From Phyllobacterium endophyticum (lineage in GTDB: Bacteria; Pseudomonadota; Alphaproteobacteria; Rhizobiales; Rhizobiaceae), in assembly GCF_003010935.1 (NCBI RefSeq), contig NZ_PGGN01000003.1, forward strand, positions 434,001 to 498,000: a stretch of 64,000 nucleotides of DNA, read 5' to 3'. Positions within the stretch are counted from its first letter, which is position 1. Every line of letters begins with the position of its first letter. The notes under the pieces were generated by a model that made no database searches, was not told the origin of the DNA, and saw only the letters and a program-made list of their open reading frames with translations. Positions 36,342 to 45,465 of this stretch are shown piece by piece. A program made the translations under genes and the position numbers.

Positions 36342-38257
36342 TCCTCATCCTCCGGATTGCCTTTTGGCCAGAACCATCCGATCAACCCTATTGCAATCGG
36401 AATGCCGCCCCATACGACTGCCCAAGGCGTGAAAATCGAACCTATGAACGTGGCTCCCACCGCGAGAGCACTCAGGAATGGCCAAATCGAATTGTCTACC
36501 GACGGCTCGCGTAGCTGAGGAGCAGCATCCGCAACTGTTCCGGAGACAAGTTCTCTTGCGTCCACCCTCAGGCCGGAAACAACATCCAGGAACTGGCGCT
36601 GCGCCCACAGCGGTTCGCGGTGAGAGACAACTGGAATGCGTGAGAAATTATAGCTTCGCGGTGGGGAAGAGGTTGCCCATTCCAGCGTCGGGGCGTCCCA
36701 CGGATTGTCCCCAGCCGCCGCGCCGCTTTTCAAGCTTTTGACGGCGTTCCAGGCGAACAGGATGAGTCCGGCCACAAGAAGCGATGAGGACAGACTGACG
36801 AAAAGGTTGGTCCCCGCCCATCCGGTTTCTGGCATATAGGTATAGACGCGGCGCGGCATGCCTTGCAGACCCAATATATGCATGGGAAAGAACGTTGCGT
36901 TGAAGCCGATGAAAATAAGCGCGAAACTCCATAGGCCGAGCTGCTCGCCCATCATTCTGCCTGTAACTTTGGGGTACCAGTAGTGGACGGCACCCAGGAG
37001 GGGAAAGACGGCTCCGCCCACGAGAACGTAGTGAAAATGGGCAACTACGAAATAGGTGTCGTGGACCTGAAGATCGAGCGGTACCGATGCCACCATCACG
37101 CCCGTCAAACCGCCCAGGACAAATGTAACGATGAATCCGAGCACAAAAAGCATGGGCGTTTTGAAAATCGGGCGCCCGCCCCAAATGGTGGCTATCCAGC
37201 AAAAGATCTGCAATCCGCTCGGTATGGCTATTGCCATGGACGAGGCCGTAAAGAAACTTTCTCCCAGTTGCGGAAGTCCCGTTGCGAACATGTGGTGAAC
37301 CCACAAGCCGAACGACAAGAAGCCAATCGAGATTAGCGCCAGGACAATCGCCAGATGTCCGAACATCGGGCGGCGGACGAATGTCGGGATGATTGCCGAG
37401 ACGAAACCGGTGGCCGGAATGAAGATAATGTAAACCTCGGGATGGCCAAAGAACCAGAAGAGGTGCTGCCACAACAGGGCGTCGCCTCCTTCGGCCGGGT
37501 TGAAGAAATGCGTGCCAACCAGCCTGTCCAGGATCAACATCGTGCTCGCAATCATGACCGCTGGCATGGCAAACAAGATGACAAAGGAGGTGACAAGCAT
37601 CGACCATACGAAGATCGGTATCCGGTCGAGACTCATTCCCGGCGCACGCTGCTTGAAAATCGTGGCGATTATTTCAACTGCCACGGCGAGACCCGCTACC
37701 TCGGTGAATGTCACCATCTGCGCCCAGAAATCGCTGCGCTTGCCGACACCGAATTCCGGTCCGGCCAAGGGAACGTAAGAGAACCAGCCAGCGTCGGCGC
37801 CCGTGTTCAGGGCGAAGGCAACCCACAGCATGATCCCGCCCGAGAGATAGACCCAATAACTGAAGGCATTGAGGCGCGGGAACGCGATGTTGCGCGTCCC
37901 GATCATCAACGGGACCAGGTAAACGCCGAAAGCTTCCATAATCGGCACCGCGAACAGAAACATCATCGTTGTGCCATGCATCGTAAAAAGCTGATTATAG
38001 AGGTCAGGCCCAACAAGCTGGTTTTCTGGAACAGCAAGCTGCAAGCGCATGGCGACCGCTGCAAGACCTGCCAGCAGGAAGAAGATGAACGCGGTGACGA
38101 TATAGCGACGCCCAATCGCCTTATGATCGACCGTCGCAAGCCAGCCATACAATCCCTTTGGTGTTTCCCACGTCTTTTTCAGCAACCGGTCAAGCGTTGC
38201 ATCATCGAGCTCCGTGTCACGCAGGCCTGAGGTAACTGGAGGGGACGTGTCCTTCAT
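36338..38257 (-). CDS. ctaD: Cytochrome c oxidase subunit I
   Basis: Catalytic subunit reducing oxygen to water at the haem-CuB centre. Ligands and channels are visible: TMHGTTMMFLF (low-spin haem His near 94), LFWFFGHPEVYIIFIP with the CuB His, the proton-channel Glu and the cross-linked Tyr near 270-280, WVHHMFATG with two CuB His near 320, and VVAHFHYVLVGG with both haem His near 408-410. The GHPEV glutamate marks an A1-type oxidase. 639 aa: about 90 residues longer at the C-terminus than minimal subunit I, with one or two added helices, as in other caa3 enzymes. Four-base overlaps on both sides. Confidence 0.93.
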   Translation of the reverse strand: MKDTSPPVTSGLRDTELDDATLDRLLKKTWETPKGLYGWLATVDHKAIGRRYIVTAFIFFLLAGLAAVAMRLQLAVPENQLVGPDLYNQLFTMHGTTMMFLFAVPIMEAFGVYLVPLMIGTRNIAFPRLNAFSYWVYLSGGIMLWVAFALNTGADAGWFSYVPLAGPEFGVGKRSDFWAQMVTFTEVAGLAVAVEIIATIFKQRAPGMSLDRIPIFVWSMLVTSFVILFAMPAVMIASTMLILDRLVGTHFFNPAEGGDALLWQHLFWFFGHPEVYIIFIPATGFVSAIIPTFVRRPMFGHLAIVLALISIGFLSFGLWVHHMFATGLPQLGESFFTASSMAIAIPSGLQIFCWIATIWGGRPIFKTPMLFVLGFIVTFVLGGLTGVMVASVPLDLQVHDTYFVVAHFHYVLVGGAVFPLLGAVHYWYPKVTGRMMGEQLGLWSFALIFIGFNATFFPMHILGLQGMPRRVYTYMPETGWAGTNLFVSLSSSLLVAGLILFAWNAVKSLKSGAAAGDNPWDAPTLEWATSSPPRSYNFSRIPVVSHREPLWAQRQFLDVVSGLRVDARELVSGTVADAAPQLREPSVDNSIWPFLSALAVGATFIGSIFTPWAVVWGGIPIAIGLIGWFWPKGNPEDEE

Positions 38258-39264
38258 TTCAGGCTTCCGACATAGGCGACCACCGCGTCGAGCTCGCGTT
38301 CGTCGAGATCAGCCTTGGGCATTTTTGTGCCCGGTTTTATGGCTTGGGGATCGGATATCCAGCGTGCGAGATCTGTCATTGTCATGCGCAATGTGCCCGC
38401 CGCCAGCGTCTGACGACTGGCCACATGCGTCAAATCCGGCGCGACGCGTCCACCGGCATCTGTGCCACGCACCGTGTGGCAGAGACCGCAGCCACGCGAC
38501 AGGAACACGTCACGCCCCTGCTGCTGTTCCAGCGCTGCGGGTATCGCGGCCTGAGCCAGTTGTTCCCGGCGCCATTCATCGAATGCCGGGCGCGGTTCAG
38601 CAACGATGGTGAAACCCATATGCGCATGTTGGAAACCGCAGAACTCTGCACATTGTCCCCGATAAACGCCGGGTTTCTCCGCTATGAAAGTCAGTTCGTT
38701 ATGCTGTCCCGGGATAAGATCGCGCTTGCCGAAAAGACTGGGCACCCAAATACTGTGGATGACATCGCCCGCATCGAGCTTGATTTTCACTGCTTCACCG
38801 ACAGGAACGTGCAGTTCATTGGCTGTGTAAATGGTGCGGTCCGGACGGGTGTCCTCGTATTCCACGTCCCACCACCACTGATATCCCGTCACATGAATGG
38901 TGACTGTCTCCGTTCCAGTGATATCGGCAATAGTCTTGCCGGCCAGATAGCTCGAGAGGGTCAGCACAGCCAGAATTGCGACCGTAAGTGCGACAAAGCT
39001 TCCGACGATCCAGTTGGCCTTGCCATCGAATTCTGCGGCGGATTGCAAGGGCGAACCGGCGGCCGGGGTCGGCCTTTTCAGTGCCGCGTAAGCCAGCGCA
39101 GCCACTACTGCAACCCAGATGACCATGCAAACCCACATGAACAGATGCAGCAATCCAGCGATGGAACCGGCGCTTTGTCCTTGAGGTTCCAGAACAGCAT
39201 AGGGCGCGCACCCCGCCAAGAACACAGCTGCCAGCAGCAAAGCCTTTCCACGAAGCCTTGTCAT
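38254..39264 (-). CDS. ctaC: Cytochrome c oxidase subunit II with fused cytochrome c domain (caa3 type)
   Basis: Lipoprotein signal with lipobox LAGC (Cys19), two membrane helices, then the cupredoxin domain carrying CuA: HSIWVPSLFGKRD and GQCAEFCGFQHAHM supply the His, two Cys, Glu, His and Met ligands. The C-terminal 90 residues are a cytochrome c: haem site CGLCH near 252, distal Met in TKMPKADLDERE. 336 aa. The fused haem makes this caa3 rather than aa3, so it can take electrons from the cytochrome encoded upstream without a separate mobile carrier. Confidence 0.92.
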   Translation of the reverse strand: MTRLRGKALLLAAVFLAGCAPYAVLEPQGQSAGSIAGLLHLFMWVCMVIWVAVVAALAYAALKRPTPAAGSPLQSAAEFDGKANWIVGSFVALTVAILAVLTLSSYLAGKTIADITGTETVTIHVTGYQWWWDVEYEDTRPDRTIYTANELHVPVGEAVKIKLDAGDVIHSIWVPSLFGKRDLIPGQHNELTFIAEKPGVYRGQCAEFCGFQHAHMGFTIVAEPRPAFDEWRREQLAQAAIPAALEQQQGRDVFLSRGCGLCHTVRGTDAGGRVAPDLTHVASRQTLAAGTLRMTMTDLARWISDPQAIKPGTKMPKADLDERELDAVVAYVGSLK

Positions 39265-39785
39265 GGGCCTTTGCCGTTGAATGGAGAGGGGGTTGGTGCG
39301 CGATTTTCCGCTGGCGCCGCGTTCAAATCATCGTTGCGAGATGGCGCAACATCCTTGGCGACGAAGCCGCCTACGGACCGAACATAGGCTGCCAGCTGCC
39401 AGACCTCTTTCTCGGGGACCAGCCCTTTGAAGGACGGCATTCCATTCGGACGGCCTTCCTTGATCGTCGCGACAATGTTCTCGATCGATGACCCGTAAAA
39501 CCACTTATCATCCATGAGCGCGGGGCCGATGCCGCCTCCCCCGTTGAAGTGACAGCCACTGCAATTAAACCATTGAAACAGACGCTTTCCTTCGGCAACG
39601 TCGAAGGCGGTCTCTTCATATTTGCTTCTTGCTGGTGCTGGATTGTTACCATCGCCCGGATGCAGCACAGATTGCTCGATGCCAGCAGCAGGCTTTTCGG
39701 GTACGCTTCCGGTAAGGTCCCGTTCTTCTCGCTGGCACGAAGCGGGGGCGACCAAGAGTGCCAACAGCATTATTGCTCTCATCAT
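39261..39785 (-). CDS. Periplasmic c-type cytochrome of the quinoprotein operon
   Basis: 174 aa, starting MMRAIMLLALLVAPASCQRE, a lipoprotein-like signal with possible acylated Cys17. One haem c site, CSGCH, near residue 77, and axial Met in GMPSFKGLVPEKEVWQLAAY near 120, matching cytochromes c paired with PQQ dehydrogenases. The ATG pair at 39785/39782 is the best start; the open frame upstream overlaps the binding-protein gene. It overlaps ctaC by four bases. Likely electron acceptor of the PQQ enzyme and donor to the caa3 oxidase. Confidence 0.85.
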   Translation of the reverse strand: MMRAIMLLALLVAPASCQREERDLTGSVPEKPAAGIEQSVLHPGDGNNPAPARSKYEETAFDVAEGKRLFQWFNCSGCHFNGGGGIGPALMDDKWFYGSSIENIVATIKEGRPNGMPSFKGLVPEKEVWQLAAYVRSVGGFVAKDVAPSRNDDLNAAPAENRAPTPSPFNGKGP

Positions 39786-39792
39786 GGCAGCG

Positions 39793-40614
39793 TCACTTTT
39801 CTGCCCCCGGTATATCGCTACGAGGAACACCGTAGGCAGCCAGAACTGCATCGATATCCTTTCGGCGTTTCGCCATTGCTGCGTCGATATCCGAGCGAAG
39901 TCCCGCGTCCTCGCGGCGGACTCCCATGGCAATATCGAAGACCATTGGCAGCATGGGTAGATCTATCTGCGGAGTGACTGGCATCACCTCGAGTTTTACG
40001 TTGTCGAGTAATGCGAAATATCCGGCCGTGGGTCCCCACACGACCGCAATATCGATGTCCCCACGATCGAGCGCGGAGATGACCTCACGACCAGGCGCTG
40101 CATCCGCGTAATTGCCGTAGACGGGATAGCCACGCATGTTCTTCGCAAGTCCCCGGCGCGCAAGAGCATGTGCGGGCGGCGTGTTACTGCCGTCGTCGCC
40201 AACAAGCTGAACTCCAATACGTTTGCTGTGCAATAGCGGATCGTCCAGGGAAGAGATGTGCAGATTGTCGCTACGCCGTGTCACAAACACATAGGTCGAA
40301 CGGTAGTAAGGCTTTGTCGTCGACAGCATGCCCATGGACGCCGCCGTGCCTGGCACGATGTCACAGCGCCTCGCCTGCAGAGTTTCGCGAACAAAGCCAC
40401 GCCTCTGCGCCCACCATACGTAAGTGACTTCCGCGTTTAGTTCATCGGCCAGGATTCGAATGATCCTGTTTTCGAACCCGTTCTCATCCTTGTTGGAAAA
40501 AGGCAGATTGTTTGGATCAGCGCAAACTCTCAATTCGCGAGTGTCGGCGGCAACCGTGAATACCGCTGATATCAAGGCAGTAAATACAAGTAGTCTATGG
40601 GAGGCGGAAAACAT
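39793..40614 (-). CDS. Quinoprotein-associated periplasmic binding protein (MxaJ/XoxJ-like)
   Basis: SBP family 3-type protein without a transporter, the partner class found beside PQQ methanol/ethanol dehydrogenases. Signal peptide about 1-23 (LLVFTALISAVFTVAADT), then LRVCADPNNLPFSNKDENGFENRI, the strongly conserved beginning of the MxaJ/XoxJ group, and RRCDIVPGTAASMGML. 273 aa. ATG 40614 lies 20 bases inside the dehydrogenase gene. In the better-studied systems MxaJ/XoxJ probably helps activate the dehydrogenase. Confidence 0.87.
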   Translation of the reverse strand: MFSASHRLLVFTALISAVFTVAADTRELRVCADPNNLPFSNKDENGFENRIIRILADELNAEVTYVWWAQRRGFVRETLQARRCDIVPGTAASMGMLSTTKPYYRSTYVFVTRRSDNLHISSLDDPLLHSKRIGVQLVGDDGSNTPPAHALARRGLAKNMRGYPVYGNYADAAPGREVISALDRGDIDIAVVWGPTAGYFALLDNVKLEVMPVTPQIDLPMLPMVFDIAMGVRREDAGLRSDIDAAMAKRRKDIDAVLAAYGVPRSDIPGAEK

Positions 40615-42418
40615 AAAGCATGCCTCCCTTGGTCGTCGCAGTTGGCAAATCCTGCATCGCCCCGACAAAACCCAATGCAGCTGTGCGGTCGCGCGTATCC
40701 AGCTCGTTGGCAACGACCACGCCTGCCCAGCCCCCTACGCCTGACAAAATTGCCACATATTGATGACCGTCAGGACCGCGATACGTTGTCGGCTGACCAA
40801 TAATCCCGGAACCGGTTTTATATTGCCAGAGGAGTTCCCCCGTTTGGGCGTCCAGAGCCTTGAACCAGCCTTCCATGTTCCCGTAGAAAACAACATTCCC
40901 TGCCGTAGCGAGCGTACCGCTCCACACCGGAAAGCGTTCATTGATCGTCCAGACTTCCTTACCGGCACTGATGTCCCATGCGGTGTACTCTCCGCGGTGA
41001 CCATCGCCAGGACCCGCCTTCATGGCGACATTGGCACCAACGAACGGAGTTCCCGCAATGTAGTTCGGTTCGATGCCTTCAAAGTCCATGCACAGGTTAT
41101 TATGCGGAATGTATAAGTAGCCTGTTTTTGGCGAGTAGGCGGTCGGGTTCCAATCCTTCGCTCCGGGCGCAGCCGGACAGATATCCCGCACCACTTTTCC
41201 CGTCTCTGGTTCCTTGTCGGGGCTCATCTGCAGCCGCCCCGTTTTCAGATCGACAGCGGTTGAGCTATTGACGGCAGCAAACGGCGTCGCCGACAGGACT
41301 TCCCCGGTTATACGGTCCATCACATAGACATATCCGTTGCGCTCGGCACGCACGAGAACCTTGCGGGGCTTCCCCTGCCAGTTCAGATCCAGGAGGATTT
41401 GTTCGTTCACGCCGTCGTGGTCATAGAGGTCATGCGGGCTCCACTGATAGAACCAGCGCGCGGCGCCGGTATCGGCGTCCCTGGCAAAAATACCGGCCGT
41501 CCATTTATTATCGCCAGGCCGAGCGTCAGGATTCCAGGGTCCGGGATTGCCGGTTCCATAGTAGATCGCATTGAATTCAGGATCATAGGAGATCCAGCCC
41601 CAAACATTCCCGCCGCCGTGTTGCCATGCATCGGGTGGCCAGCTTGTCACCCCGAGATCCTGGCCTTGATCCATCGAATAGAACGGTCGAAACTCGGGCC
41701 CTATGAGCACATCCTTGTCAGGGCCAGTGCTCCAGGCCTTCCAGAGTGTCTTGCCGCTCGTGGCGTCGAGTGCCTGCAGCCATCCCCGAACCCCAAACTC
41801 TCCCCCGGAATTACCAACATAGACTTTGCCCTTTGCGAAAAGCGGCGCCATCGTCATCGTCTCGCCGATGTTGATGTCGCCAAGCTTTACGTTCCATATC
41901 TCCTGTCCAGTCTCCGCATCGACAGCAATCGTGTGACCGTCGAGCGTATTGAAGTAGATCCGACCATCTCCTGACACGGGCCCCCTGTTGACAGTATCGC
42001 AACAGGCCACCCCTTGAGCGGAGGCTTCGGTCTTGGGTTCATACTTCCATTTTACCGGCGCGCCGGGCTTGGTGAGGTCAAGTGCATAAAGGATGTTTGG
42101 ATACGGCGTAACGACGAAAAGGCTGTTGCCCACGACGATCGGCGCCGACTCCTGCCCACGATTGATCCCCATTGAAAATGTGAATGCCACCTGCAATTTG
42201 GAAGCATTGCCGCTATTGATCTCATCCAGTTCGCTAAAGCGGGTACTTGCATAATCTTTCGCCGGCATGACCCAATTGCCAACATCGGTCTGCGCTGCGG
42301 AAGTTGGAGAGCCGGACTGCTGAGCAGGAACGGGGGAATTGAACAAAAGAGCAAAAAGGAGTGGCACGAAACTTCGTCGATCGATGTAACGCGTCCAGAT
42401 CATCTGCATTTTCTCCAC
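40595..42418 (-). CDS. PQQ-dependent alcohol dehydrogenase, lanthanide-type (XoxF/ExaF-like)
   Basis: Periplasmic eight-bladed propeller quinoprotein oxidising methanol, ethanol or a similar alcohol. Signal peptide about 1-32 (VPLLFALLFNSPVPAQQ). The vicinal disulfide is GVACCDTVNRG (Cys139-Cys140). Metal/PQQ residues: Glu207 (GGEFGVRG), Asn291 (TGNPGPWN), catalytic Asp333 and the additional Asp335 in LYDHDGVNE. The second Asp, two after the catalytic one, is the accepted mark of lanthanide-using enzymes; calcium MxaF has Ala there. 607 aa. First gene of an operon that continues through a complete caa3 oxidase. No pqq biosynthesis genes are in the window. Substrate cannot be read from sequence. 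Confidence 0.88.
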   Translation of the reverse strand: MEKMQMIWTRYIDRRSFVPLLFALLFNSPVPAQQSGSPTSAAQTDVGNWVMPAKDYASTRFSELDEINSGNASKLQVAFTFSMGINRGQESAPIVVGNSLFVVTPYPNILYALDLTKPGAPVKWKYEPKTEASAQGVACCDTVNRGPVSGDGRIYFNTLDGHTIAVDAETGQEIWNVKLGDINIGETMTMAPLFAKGKVYVGNSGGEFGVRGWLQALDATSGKTLWKAWSTGPDKDVLIGPEFRPFYSMDQGQDLGVTSWPPDAWQHGGGNVWGWISYDPEFNAIYYGTGNPGPWNPDARPGDNKWTAGIFARDADTGAARWFYQWSPHDLYDHDGVNEQILLDLNWQGKPRKVLVRAERNGYVYVMDRITGEVLSATPFAAVNSSTAVDLKTGRLQMSPDKEPETGKVVRDICPAAPGAKDWNPTAYSPKTGYLYIPHNNLCMDFEGIEPNYIAGTPFVGANVAMKAGPGDGHRGEYTAWDISAGKEVWTINERFPVWSGTLATAGNVVFYGNMEGWFKALDAQTGELLWQYKTGSGIIGQPTTYRGPDGHQYVAILSGVGGWAGVVVANELDTRDRTAALGFVGAMQDLPTATTKGGMLYVFRLP

Positions 42419-42525
42419 GCCATTTCCAGCGCCAATGCTAAACTCCAGAAGAAGATCACTGTTCCCGCCAGGTGGTTCGCGCTATTCGCAGGCGCAGGTG
42501 TAATTATAGCGGTTCATGGTCCGGC

Positions 42526-43290
42526 CTAGGTTGCCGGGCTAATGATAGGGGGGCGCTCGGCAGCGTAGTGACGCTTGCCCCGGGTCAACAGATAGACCTC
42601 GCGTTCAGGATTTGACTCGATCACAAACCCTGCACTCCGGAGCATCGCCTCCACCGCCGCCTTGTTTGGTATGAACCAATTGGTTGGATCTCCAGCGTAG
42701 CGGTCCTCGATGAAGAAGAGTTTCGGATATTCTCGAACCTCGAATATGTCCCATTCGGAAAAATCGTAATCGTTCTGCAACAACGGTTTTTGAGCACTGC
42801 CGCGCTGCATACATTGGAAGAGCATCTGATCGCCGACAACGTGTTCATATAGTAGATCCAGCGCCAGCAATGGGTGGCGCAGGTGGTACAGCACGCCCAT
42901 GAAGATCACGAGATCGAATTGTTCCCTTAGCTCTGCAACATCGTAGACGGACATCTGTCTGAATTCGATATCGTAACCTGTCTCCTGTGCCGCAAAGCGC
43001 GCCTGGCGGAGATAGTGCGGATCGGAATCGATCCCGACCACCCGTCCGGCATTCCGCCGCTTCATTTCCAGCGAGTAGAAGCCGGCATTGCAACCAATAT
43101 CCAGAACACTGCGTCCTTCAAGATCGTCAGGAACGGCTTTTTCGAAACCTGCCCATTTGAATGACGGATAATCTCCGAGAAAATGGTCCGGAGCCGTCTC
43201 GACACCACGGATTCGCAAGTTGTGAAACCAGGGACCGAGTTCAGCAATGCGGCGCTTTAGGCCAGTCTGGTCTGCGGGTTGATGTGACAT
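42526..43290 (-). CDS. SAM-dependent methyltransferase of the glycan island (TIGR04290-like)
   Basis: Class I methyltransferase: SAM-binding loop VLDIGCNAGFYSLEM near residue 62, acidic GIDSDPHYL, and VIFMGVLYHLRHP. The N-terminal LGPWFHNLRIRGVETAPDHFLGDYP segment and the length (254 aa from ATG 43290) match a methyltransferase family typical of exopolysaccharide islands, related to tRNA-modifying CmoB in the core. Probably O-methylates a sugar. Last gene of the - strand island, two bases after the decarboxylase-like gene. Confidence 0.82.
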   Translation of the reverse strand: MSHQPADQTGLKRRIAELGPWFHNLRIRGVETAPDHFLGDYPSFKWAGFEKAVPDDLEGRSVLDIGCNAGFYSLEMKRRNAGRVVGIDSDPHYLRQARFAAQETGYDIEFRQMSVYDVAELREQFDLVIFMGVLYHLRHPLLALDLLYEHVVGDQMLFQCMQRGSAQKPLLQNDYDFSEWDIFEVREYPKLFFIEDRYAGDPTNWFIPNKAAVEAMLRSAGFVIESNPEREVYLLTRGKRHYAAERPPIISPAT

Positions 43291-43292
43291 GA

Positions 43293-44333
43293 TCAAATCC
43301 CCTGTGGAACGCCCGTTGCCCCGGCAACTTTCGGCACAGTCTTCGAACTTCGGGGGCTTGCTTGTTCCAGAAGTGTATTTTGAAACCACGCAATCGTGCG
43401 GGACAGACCCTCATCAAGAGAAACCTTGGGCTCCCAACCGAGAAGTTCACGCGCCCGGGCGATATCAGGACGGCGACGCTGGGGATCATCAGCCGGTAGC
43501 GGCTTGTTGACCACCTTCGAACGTGTCGGAAGCATCGAACGCACCATGTCGGCCAGTTCTGCAATAGTGAACTCGCCAGGGTTGCCTATGTTCACGGGTA
43601 CAGCCGGATTGGGCTGGACATTCATCAGCCGGACCAAGCCATCGACCAGATCAGATACATAGCAGAACGAACGCGTTTGCGCACCGTCGCCATAAATTGT
43701 GAGCGGCTCATCGCGCAGTGCCTGAACAATGAGATTTGACACGATACGCCCGTCGTTCGGCTGCATGCGCGGCCCGTATGTATTGAATATTCGGACGACG
43801 CGCGCGTCCACATCTCCCGCACGCAAGCTGTCGAAGCACAAGGCCTCGGCCGCCCGCTTACCCTCGTCGTAGCAAGCACGCGGGCCCGTGCAGTTCACGT
43901 GGCCCCAATAGTCTTCGTTTTGCGGGTGTTCTTCCGGGTCCCCATAGACTTCGCTGGTGGATGCCTGCAGAAAGGATGCGTTGTTGCGCGCTGCCAATTT
44001 GAGCAGGTTGCCCGTCCCGCTAACGCTCGTCATCATGGTGTGGATTGGATCAGCCTGGTAGAGCGGCGGAGAGGCTGGACAAGCGAGATTGTAAATTTGA
44101 TCCAGGTGATCGTTCAATTTCAGCGGATTGCAGATGTCATGCTTGATCATCGTAAAGTGGGGATGGTTCTGCAAGGGCGCGACATTGGCCGGCGAACTTG
44201 TCAGATAGCTGTCGACGCAGATCACCCGGTTGCCAGCCGCCAGGAGTTCGTCACACAAATGCGACCCCACGAACCCTGCTCCACCGGCTACGAGGATGGT
44301 TTTCCGTCTTCTGGCGTTTGAACTGTCCAGCAT
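43293..44333 (-). CDS. NAD-dependent SDR, UDP-glucuronate decarboxylase-like
   Basis: Extended SDR acting on a nucleotide sugar. GGAGFVGSHL cofactor motif near residue 15, STSEVYGDP, and the active-site stretch GPRACYDEGKRAAEAL, where YDEGK is the usual signature of UDP-xylose synthases. Also RIFNTYGPRM and DGAQTRSFCYVSDLVDG. 346 aa. ATG 44333 preceded by GAAGGAGGAG, the strongest ribosome site in the island. Likely makes UDP-xylose (or another pentose donor) for the glycosyltransferases here. Confidence 0.85.
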   Translation of the reverse strand: MLDSSNARRRKTILVAGGAGFVGSHLCDELLAAGNRVICVDSYLTSSPANVAPLQNHPHFTMIKHDICNPLKLNDHLDQIYNLACPASPPLYQADPIHTMMTSVSGTGNLLKLAARNNASFLQASTSEVYGDPEEHPQNEDYWGHVNCTGPRACYDEGKRAAEALCFDSLRAGDVDARVVRIFNTYGPRMQPNDGRIVSNLIVQALRDEPLTIYGDGAQTRSFCYVSDLVDGLVRLMNVQPNPAVPVNIGNPGEFTIAELADMVRSMLPTRSKVVNKPLPADDPQRRRPDIARARELLGWEPKVSLDEGLSRTIAWFQNTLLEQASPRSSKTVPKVAGATGVPQGI

Positions 44334-44346
44334 CAAACTCCTCCTT

Positions 44347-45465
44347 CTACGCATTTACCTCTTGGTGGTGCCGGCTCGAAATGCCAGCAGCAACCTCGTT
44401 GGGCTCAATGAGAGCCCGAGCCAATTGTTGCGCCCGCACCCTGCCCGTATGATTTGCGATTACCCTTGTATGGGCGCTCTGTGCCAGCGCCTTGCGGTCA
44501 ATGTCGGCAATGCTGGTAAGCGCTCTGACTACATCACCACTGTTGCGGGCAACGATCGCCGCTTCGTTAACTGGAAACAGTGCTTCGAGACCTTCCCAGA
44601 AATCACTGATGATCGCTGTCTGACAGGCGCCAGCCTCGAATAACCTCACACTTGGAGACCAACCCGCCGCAATCATGTCGGAACGAGTGATGTTCAGAGT
44701 GAAGCGCTGCCTGCTATAGAAAGACGCATGGCCGGAAGGTGGAAGATGTTCGATCCGCTCCACATTGGGCGGCCAGTCGATGTCATCGGGATATTGCGGG
44801 CCGGCTACGACGAAGCGCATTGTCGAAAGCTGTCGCGCAGGTTCAAGCAGAAGACGCAGCAGCGTTGGCTGACGATCGCGGCTGTAGGTGCCCAAGTAGC
44901 CCAGGTCCCACTTCGCTCGCTCGCCCGTATGGCGATAGCGCTCCGCATCCACGGAACAGTAAAGCGCGACAGCTCGCCGAGCACCGTATTGATCTTCCAG
45001 TCGATCAAGAACCCTGCCGCCGGAGAAGGAGAAATAGACATCGAAGCGTGGAACTTGCCGCCGCGCCAGATATTCCTCACTGCCTTGGTCCAGCGCGGCA
45101 AGCGTCACGGGGGTGTCGATGTCATAAAAGCAAAGAAGGTTCGGATTTAGCGCGGCGACGGCGTCGATGATCTGCACACCATCAGGAACGAACGAGCCCA
45201 CGATCACGGCGTCGGCTTGTTTCATGACCGTCGCAAAACGGTCGAGGAGTTCTTGTGGACTACGATAATAAGAAAGGCTGCAGAAGTCGGGTTCGGCTAA
45301 ATCGCGATTGTTCGCATACCAGGGCACGTCACGTTCCAAGAATATCACCTCATGGCCTTCTTCATGCAAACCCCGCACAAGTGACCTATACGTCGTCGCG
45401 TGACCATTGCCCCAGGAAGACGAGAGTGACAAACCGAGTATGACTATCTTTAGAGGCCGGGTCAT
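44347..45465 (-). CDS. Glycosyltransferase, CgeB-like (first of three)
   Basis: GT-B fold protein of the CgeB/spore-maturation type. N-terminal LKIVILGLSLSSSWGNGHAT then TYRSLVRGLHEEGHEVIFLE. C-terminal NITRSDMIAAGWSPSVRLFE, AGACQTAIISDFWEGLEALF and the donor-binding acidic residues. 372 aa. It shares clear blocks with the next two genes, so the trio arose by duplication. It overlaps its upstream neighbour by four bases. Donor and acceptor unknown. Confidence 0.8.
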   Translation of the reverse strand: MTRPLKIVILGLSLSSSWGNGHATTYRSLVRGLHEEGHEVIFLERDVPWYANNRDLAEPDFCSLSYYRSPQELLDRFATVMKQADAVIVGSFVPDGVQIIDAVAALNPNLLCFYDIDTPVTLAALDQGSEEYLARRQVPRFDVYFSFSGGRVLDRLEDQYGARRAVALYCSVDAERYRHTGERAKWDLGYLGTYSRDRQPTLLRLLLEPARQLSTMRFVVAGPQYPDDIDWPPNVERIEHLPPSGHASFYSRQRFTLNITRSDMIAAGWSPSVRLFEAGACQTAIISDFWEGLEALFPVNEAAIVARNSGDVVRALTSIADIDRKALAQSAHTRVIANHTGRVRAQQLARALIEPNEVAAGISSRHHQEVNA

